Of a stretch of DNA of 64,000 nt, positions 58,710-64,000 are shown one piece after another. The position numbers and the translations under genes were made by a program. How positions within the stretch are numbered: the stretch's first letter is position 1; each line of letters starts with the position of its first letter. Under the pieces are notes generated by a model. The model was not told the DNA's origin and ran no database searches. It was given only the letters and a program-made list of their open reading frames with translations. Source of the stretch: Geobacter sp. SVR (GTDB taxonomy: Bacteria > Desulfobacterota > Desulfuromonadia > Geobacterales > Pseudopelobacteraceae); contig NZ_AP024469.1 in the NCBI RefSeq assembly GCF_016865365.1, positions 2,014,501 through 2,078,500 of the forward strand, in the 5' to 3' direction.

Positions 58710-59950
58710 CTATGCTTCAGCTTCTATGACACCAATAGAAGGGTCCTGTATGCTCTTGGGTGGCTGAGCGAACATGATGGCAATCCTCCCCACCACAGCG
58801 CAACAGGTCATAGTCAGGATCATTGGCAAGCCGGTCCCGTTGTGGAACATCCCGACAAATGCTCCCGCCGTGGCCCCCAGAGTGTATTGGATTGTCCCCA
58901 GCAGTGCGGAGGCAGTGCCTGCCGATGCAGCAAATGGTGCCAGGGCAAGCGCCGTGACGTTTGGATAGAGAAGTCCGGTGGTACAGAGGCAAATGAACAG
59001 GAGAGTGAGTTGCGCCGGGAACCCGCCGATACCGGTCATGGTTGCCAAGGTCAACAAGAGTGCCCCCAGAAGATTGACGGTGAAGGTAAAGTTCAGGATC
59101 TGCTCTGAGGTGTAGCGTCGCAGCAGTTTGCGGTTCAGTTGTGATGACCCTATCAGTCCAAAGGCGTTCAACCCGAAGATGATACCGAAGTGCTGAGGGG
59201 AAATTCCGCGCAGTTCGATGAAAAGTTGCGGAGCACCGGCAATGTAGGAGAAATTGAAACCAGCGACGGCTCCTAAGGCGATGGCATGCAGCAGATACTG
59301 CCGGTGCCTGAACAGACTGCCATAACCTGCTACCATTTCCATGAGGCTGCGTTCGCTACGTCGTTCAACCGGTAACGATTCAGGCAGCCATACCAATGAT
59401 GCGCCGAAGGAAATAACGCCGAAAATCCCCAGAAAACCAAAGATTCCCCGCCAACCAGTGAACAAGAGTAGCTGTCCACCGGCCAGGGGGCAAGAATCGG
59501 AGCAGCCCCCATCACGAGCATGAGCAGCGAAAACATCCGTGCTGCGTCGGCGGTATCATACAGGTCGCGGACAATGGCCCGAGAGATGACTATGCTGGCT
59601 CCACCCCCCAAGGCCATGATTACTCGCCAAAAAAGCAGCCCTTGGCCGGAACGTATCAAGGCGCAGCCAATGGTGGAAATGATATAAAGCCCCAAACCGA
59701 ACAGGAGGGGGCGCTTCCTTCCCCATCGGTCAGCAACCGGACCATAGAACAACTGGCCGAACGCAGAACCGAACAGGAAAGCAGATACCGACAGATGCAC
59801 TGTTCCGAGCGGAACGGCGAGGTCTTGGGCAATCTGTGGAAAGGCCGGAAGATACATGTCAATGGACATGGAGTTAAAGGCGGTCAGTGCGCCGAGAATA
59901 AGTACTAGTATCATCAGGTTAATTTGCCGTGTTGCTACTTCCTCTTTCAC
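58710..59950 (-). pseudogene. Bcr/CflA-type MFS drug exporter, single frameshift
   Basis: The first part (59950 to about 59485) encodes a normal Bcr/CflA N-terminus: AFNSMSIDMYLPAFPQIAQDL, then GPVADRWGRKRPLLFGLGLY and GAAPILAP. There the frame shifts and garbage follows to 59330. The rest of the transporter (GWRGIFGFLGIFGVISFGAS to ITGLPMILTMT-like ends) continues in another frame from 59465 to 58710. Adding one C to the run of five C near 59485 restores LAPLAGGQLLLFTGWRG. The homopolymer makes this either a true inactivation, slippage-based switching or a sequencing error. Intact length would be about 410. Confidence 0.85.
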
Positions 59951-60135
59951 TTTGCAAAATCCTTTTGGTCTATTTGCTCATTTTACGTCATGATGACGGG
60001 TCATAGCCTTGAACGGTACAGAGTTCCTAGGCTCAACACCACTTCGCTGATTTAGCGTTCTAGCCGTGCTTTATAGCCTGGGTACGGCGAGAAATTGTCT
60101 CCGTGGGACAAGGCCGATTTTTGCCTTTGAAAATA

Positions 60136-61275
60136 TTACGGCAACCGGTTGTATTCGTCGTCAGAAACCGGTTCAAGCCATTCATTTGAACCACCCTCTG
60201 CCGGAACTTCAACCGCTACATGAGAAAACCAACTGTCTTTTGCGGCTCCATGCCAGTGTTTGGTTTCCGGGGCAATATTGACTACGTCACCTGCGTGCAG
60301 TTCCCGTGCTGGTTTCCCCCACTCCTGATACCAGCCGCGTCCCCCGGTCACGAGAAGGATCTGCCCTCCCTTGTGGTGAATGTGCCAGAAATTGCGGCAG
60401 CCGGGCTCAAAGGTCACGTTGCCGATAAAAACCCTTTCGGTGGACAGCATATTGAGGTAACTGGTGCCGGTAAAATATTTTGCATATTTGTCATTCTTGT
60501 CCCCCCGGTAAAAGATTCCGCCGTTGGCTGCATCATCATTTTTTTGACTCATATTTTTCACCTTGGGAATTTTCAAGACCTGATCAAGAACGGCTCCGGC
60601 GTTATCCGCAACCTTTGCACCGCATTCGATTTGCAGAATGTCCACCAGTTCCCGAAGCTGCCCAGGCGACAGGCCGTTGTGCATGCCGATAGCCATATGC
60701 CCCTGCAACTGTGGGTTAACCCCCTCGATAGCGGCCAGAGCTGCCACTGTCGCCAATTCCCGGTCTTGCCAGTTCAGCACGTCGCGCTGGAAAATGTCGC
60801 CGAAGAGGTGAGCTTTCAAGAACTGGTCGATGATCGGGGCAAAATCATACAGCGGTCCTGTCACAGGTTGGCCAACCAGTTGCGTCTGGTTTTTCGTGCC
60901 CATCTGAAGGCTGCTTTTACTTGTCGGCATCGGGCTGGCCTCCTTGCCGATCTCGTCCTTGATGCCTTTTCCCCCGCGCTCGTTCATAACGGCCATGAAC
61001 GTGCTAATGCCATTCAGGCTCCGAGGGAAGCCCGCGTAGGCGTACAGCTGGACAAGGATTTCCTTTATTTCATTTACGGTCAGCCCCGCATCAAGTCCGT
61101 CACTTAAGGCCGTTTTCAAGCGGATAAGGTCTCCGTTGGCCGTGAAAGCCGCGATAGGAATGATGGCTCGCTGCTTTGCATTCAGATGATCTTGCATGGT
61201 TTTAGCCTCAGCTATGAGAGATGTGCACAACATCATTATACAACCATATGAAAGGACAAATAGTCGTCTCACCAT
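60136..61275 (-). CDS. Exported carboxymuconolactone decarboxylase-like / cupin fusion
   Basis: The 379-residue product has a signal peptide (MVRRLFVLSYGCIMMLCTSLIAEA, cut near residue 24). Two carboxymuconolactone decarboxylase/AhpD-like helices segments follow (NAKQRAIIPIAAFTANGDL to about 100, and DRELATVAALAAIEGVNPQL with HMAIGMHNGLSPGQLRELV). A C-terminal cupin domain with a metal site (NFWHIHHKGGQILLVTGGRGW, then VNIAPETKHWHGA) ends the protein. It lacks the CxxC of AhpD in the first part. Probably acts on reactive small molecules in the periplasm. It is upstream-neighboured by a hydrolase and an iron dehydrogenase, all on the minus strand. Confidence 0.82.
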   Translation of the reverse strand: MVRRLFVLSYGCIMMLCTSLIAEAKTMQDHLNAKQRAIIPIAAFTANGDLIRLKTALSDGLDAGLTVNEIKEILVQLYAYAGFPRSLNGISTFMAVMNERGGKGIKDEIGKEASPMPTSKSSLQMGTKNQTQLVGQPVTGPLYDFAPIIDQFLKAHLFGDIFQRDVLNWQDRELATVAALAAIEGVNPQLQGHMAIGMHNGLSPGQLRELVDILQIECGAKVADNAGAVLDQVLKIPKVKNMSQKNDDAANGGIFYRGDKNDKYAKYFTGTSYLNMLSTERVFIGNVTFEPGCRNFWHIHHKGGQILLVTGGRGWYQEWGKPARELHAGDVVNIAPETKHWHGAAKDSWFSHVAVEVPAEGGSNEWLEPVSDDEYNRLP

Positions 61276-61366
61276 ATAAATTACCCTGTATTTGCTGGTG
61301 TTTATCTTTGCATTGCAAGAGCCCCCAAACCACTTCAGCGACTGTTGTTCATCGGTGCCTATCGCC

Positions 61367-62500
61367 TCATTTCATATTCTTGTTGAAGAACTCGGTGATC
61401 TTGTCAAACGGAATCTTGCCGCTCTGCTTGTCATACAAGTCAACATGGTTGGCGTTTGGCACAATGACCAGCGCCTTCGGTTGTGCGGCTTCCTGATAAG
61501 CGGTTTCAGCGAAGTAACGCGAATGGGCTTTTTCGCCGGTGATAATCAACACGGGGCGTGGCGAAATTTCCTTTATGTACGTAAGTTGCGGGAAGTTCAT
61601 AAACGCAATTGGCGTAGTAATCGACCACGCACCTGTCGAGTTTATCGAACGCGGATGGAAGCCACGTTTGGTGCGGTAGTAATCAAAGAACTCTGCCACA
61701 ATAGGATGGGCGTTCGCAGGCAGGGTTTCAGGAAGGATACGTGACGCACGGGTGACATTGCCTTTTTCGTCGAATACAACATCGTTGCTTGCGTAAGCGG
61801 GCTTGCCGTTTTCCGCGTCTTTCCAACGCTGTAAACTCAAATTCTCCAGTACTTTGGTGCGTTGTTCCGGTGTGTAACTGTCTTGAAAACCCTTACCATA
61901 AACCCGAGACATATCGTACATCACAGAGCTTGCAACTGCCTTGATGCGCTTGTCAACGGCAGCAGCACTCAGGTTCAGGCCACCATAACCACAAACACCC
62001 AGCAGCCCAATACGGTTACGGTCAACAATATCCAGCAGGCCCAGGTAGTCCACTGCGGCCATCACATCCTCGGTATTAATATCAGGCGATCCGATGTTAC
62101 GTGGTTCCCCGCCGCTTTCACCGGTATAGGACGGGTCAAACGCCAATGCTACGAAACCGCGCTCGGCCATTTCCTGCGCGTAAAAGCCAGATGATTGCTC
62201 TTTTACTGCGCCGAATGCACCACTCACTGCAAGTGCTGGCAGTTTGCCTGTGCCACGCTTTTTCGGGACGTAGACATCCGCAACAAGCGTCATGCCATAG
62301 CGATTTTTGAAGGTAACTTTCTGATGTTCGACAGCTTTGCTTTTTGGGAACGTTTTATCCCATTTTTTGGTCAGTTTCACGGCGCTTCCTCGCATTGGCA
62401 GGTTTAAAGCCGCTAACGCGGACTGTGCGCCAATTAACATGACTGCGCCCGCAATAAGAGAGAATTGGATCAGCTTTTTACGAGATATGGGATTGTTCAT
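61367..62500 (-). CDS. Exported alpha/beta hydrolase, dienelactone-hydrolase-like, Cys nucleophile
   Basis: The 377-residue product has a signal peptide (residues 1-30, ending AQSALA). The alpha/beta hydrolase core has a nucleophile elbow GLLGVCGYGGLN, so Cys170 replaces the usual Ser. The oxyanion area is LAVSGAFGAVKEQ, Asp lies in VLIITGEKAHS-region and the catalytic His in VPNANHVDLYD. This matches the YcjY/dienelactone hydrolase-like group. Likely substrate: a lactone or ester. It is 91 bp upstream of the CMD-cupin gene and 42 bp downstream of the iron alcohol dehydrogenase, on the same strand. Confidence 0.85.
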   Translation of the reverse strand: MNNPISRKKLIQFSLIAGAVMLIGAQSALAALNLPMRGSAVKLTKKWDKTFPKSKAVEHQKVTFKNRYGMTLVADVYVPKKRGTGKLPALAVSGAFGAVKEQSSGFYAQEMAERGFVALAFDPSYTGESGGEPRNIGSPDINTEDVMAAVDYLGLLDIVDRNRIGLLGVCGYGGLNLSAAAVDKRIKAVASSVMYDMSRVYGKGFQDSYTPEQRTKVLENLSLQRWKDAENGKPAYASNDVVFDEKGNVTRASRILPETLPANAHPIVAEFFDYYRTKRGFHPRSINSTGAWSITTPIAFMNFPQLTYIKEISPRPVLIITGEKAHSRYFAETAYQEAAQPKALVIVPNANHVDLYDKQSGKIPFDKITEFFNKNMK

Positions 62501-62542
62501 TGGATGTCTCCTTTCAGTATATGAAAAGTGTCTTTTTGGTGC

Positions 62543-63691
62543 TTACGATGCTCCCTTAAGAATGTCCGTTACTACTTCGGGGGTATAGATATTCGCGATC
62601 CCAAAAGCTTGGACATAAATCTGGACGTTATCGACGACGGTTGGCAGATCAGCCTCAGTTATGCCGAACTGGCTGAGGCGTGTTGGCGTGCCGATCTTGT
62701 TGAACCAGTTCTCAAGTGCTGCAATGCCTTCTTCGGGCGTCTCCCCGCCGAATACGTGTTTGGCAAAGCGCGCGAACTGGGGCCTGTTCTGTTTGAGATA
62801 CCACTTCATCCAGGCTGGCATTACCACCGAAAGCCCTGCACCGTGCGGCACGTTGAAGAGTGCGGAAAGTGAATGCTCGATAGCATGGTTGGGATAACTG
62901 AATCCCCCCGCGCCGGAAAAAGTCAGGCCATTCAGTGCCAATGTTGACGTCCAGGCGAACTGGGAACGGGCCTCATAGTCCGCCGGGTTTGTCAGCAGCG
63001 TTTCGGTTGTCTCAATGACCGTGTAGATCAGGGATTCGACCAGGCGCGATTGTACTTTCGGGAATGCAGTCGCCGTGAAATAGCTTTCGATCAGATGGGC
63101 GATAACATCGGATGCCGAATAAACCAGATAGTCGCGCGACACTCCTTGCATCAGCGCGGGGTTGACGATGGAAACTCTAGGAAACAATGGGGGAGCCGAA
63201 ATGAAGAGCTTTTCCTTGGTTTCCTCATTGGTAACAACCGCCGCAGGGTTCATTTCACTGCCTGTCGCGGCCAGAGTCAGGATGGCGAACAAAGGCAGCG
63301 CGGATTGGATGCCTGTCTTGCCAACAAACAAGTCCCAGACATCGCCATGGTAGCAGACACCAGCGGCAATCGCTTTAACACTGTCAAGTACGGAGCCGCC
63401 GCCCACGCTCAGGATGGCATCGACCTGATGCTCCCTCGCCATGACAATGCCTTCACGCACCTTCGAGATGACGGGGTTGCTGACGATGCCGCCAAGTTCG
63501 ACTGATGCAATGCCTTTTGCCGCAAGACTCTGACTGACCAGATCGAAGAGACCCTCCCGCTTGATGCGCTCACTGCCGTAGCAAAGCAGTACCTTCTTGA
63601 TTCCGTGCTCCTGCAAATGCTGGCCGATCAATTTTTCCTTACCGGTACCGAATTCGATTTTGGTTGGATTGAAATACGTGAAGTTTTCCAT
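62543..63691 (-). CDS. Iron-containing alcohol dehydrogenase (YqhD/BdhA-like)
   Basis: The 382-residue dehydrogenase has the nucleotide motif VGGGSVLDSVKAIA (about residues 92-105). Metal-binding Asp and His are in YSASDVIAHLIESYF, and the late His residues are in YPNHAIEHSLSALFNVPHGAGLSVV. It starts MENFTYFNPTKIEFGTGKEK, like E. coli YqhD, which reduces aldehydes with NADPH. GAGG lies 5 bases before the ATG at 63691. An AraC-type regulator starts divergently 214 bp away, as with yqhC/yqhD. It is the first gene of a minus-strand set with the hydrolase and CMD-cupin genes. Confidence 0.9.
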   Translation of the reverse strand: MENFTYFNPTKIEFGTGKEKLIGQHLQEHGIKKVLLCYGSERIKREGLFDLVSQSLAAKGIASVELGGIVSNPVISKVREGIVMAREHQVDAILSVGGGSVLDSVKAIAAGVCYHGDVWDLFVGKTGIQSALPLFAILTLAATGSEMNPAAVVTNEETKEKLFISAPPLFPRVSIVNPALMQGVSRDYLVYSASDVIAHLIESYFTATAFPKVQSRLVESLIYTVIETTETLLTNPADYEARSQFAWTSTLALNGLTFSGAGGFSYPNHAIEHSLSALFNVPHGAGLSVVMPAWMKWYLKQNRPQFARFAKHVFGGETPEEGIAALENWFNKIGTPTRLSQFGITEADLPTVVDNVQIYVQAFGIANIYTPEVVTDILKGAS

Positions 63692-63904
63692 GGCATCCTC
63701 ATGATGGTTAAACAAGAATTTGGCCTTCTGTTGAATTCAACCTACCGCGGATGACAATAAAGGAGATAGATCAATCCTCTAAACTTATTGCCTAATCCTG
63801 CAAGGTCATCCGAAAATGTTGTAAGGTGGCTTCATGGCTGATAGTATGACTATATTGCTCGGAGTCGAAAACATACCGATAAAATGAATGGATACGGTGA
63901 TGTT

Positions 63905-64000
63905 ATGAAAAATAGGATGGAAGTTGCGCTTGGAACTCTAAGGAATGATATTGCACGATGGGCGAATGCGGGTGAGCATGCTCAAAGCGCGATAAAGGAA
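63905..64000 (+). CDS. AraC-type transcriptional regulator, 5' fragment
   Basis: Only the first 32 codons lie in the window. They read MKNRMEVALGTLRNDIARWA and then NAGEHAQSAIKE, which resembles the start of the AraC_N (YqhC-like) domain. The gene diverges from the iron alcohol dehydrogenase, the arrangement of yqhC and yqhD. It probably activates that gene in response to aldehydes. The rest of the protein lies beyond the edge. Confidence 0.6.
   Translation, partial: MKNRMEVALGTLRNDIARWANAGEHAQSAIKE

Overview
This 64 kb window is ordinary bacterial chromosome of high GC. The gene neighbourhoods (yicC-gmk-rpoZ-rel, a short two-cysteine DUF1858 protein, cysteine-rich repeat secreted proteins, B12-binding radical SAM enzymes, a nitrogenase-like component 1 pair) resemble the Geobacter / Pelobacter propionicus branch of the Desulfuromonadia. 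That placement is inferred from protein style and synteny, not from a search. No rRNA or CRISPR array is seen. One tRNA (Arg, anticodon TCG) is present.

Layout. 0.2-1.7 kb: three consecutive small exported Gly/Ser/Thr-rich proteins, the last with 51-bp tandem repeats. 1.8-7 kb: membrane and stress housekeeping (YihY-like protein, a lipoprotein, galE, an SRPBCC protein, a zinc alcohol dehydrogenase, a hemerythrin). 7.2-10.5 kb: a B12-type radical SAM enzyme and a PAS-GAF histidine kinase. 10.5-12 kb: two TPM-domain proteins. 12.2-17.3 kb: a compact divergent cluster with a type III polyketide synthase and a second B12 radical SAM enzyme on the minus strand, facing a methyltransferase, a U32-family Fe-S protein and a small exported protein on the plus strand. 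17.3-22.3 kb: two copies of a 167-bp inverted-repeat element, a broken SDR gene, a phosphatase, thrC, a YdcF-like protein and rpmB. 22.3-27.1 kb: ridA, rel, rpoZ, gmk and yicC on the minus strand. 27.2-34.2 kb: recC and recB with no recD beside them. 34.3-38.4 kb: a PilZ protein, an aminotransferase, coaD and rsmD. 38.7-39.8 kb: tRNA-Arg abutted by a decayed serine recombinase. 39.9-54.8 kb: an accessory-looking stretch with three MFS genes (one a fragment), panE, an FAD protein, a truncated nitroreductase, VapBC and HicAB toxin-antitoxin pairs, a GapN-type dehydrogenase, a FosX-like fosfomycin resistance protein and a DMT transporter. 54.9-57.8 kb: a nitrogenase-like alpha/beta pair without an adjacent reductase gene, behind a leader terminator. 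58-64 kb: a cysteine-rich secreted protein, a frameshifted drug exporter, and a CMD-cupin / hydrolase / iron alcohol dehydrogenase set beside the start of an AraC-type regulator.

The most interesting system is the 12.2-17.3 kb cluster. A type III PKS that makes resorcinol- or pyrone-type rings sits with a methyltransferase and a U32 protein. U32 proteins such as UbiU/UbiV perform oxygen-independent ring hydroxylation. Together these could form an anaerobic counterpart of the aerobic PKS-methyltransferase-monooxygenase route to alkylquinones; this is inference. The nitrogenase-like pair is the second candidate: it keeps the P-cluster cysteines and the cofactor cysteine but lacks the cofactor histidine.
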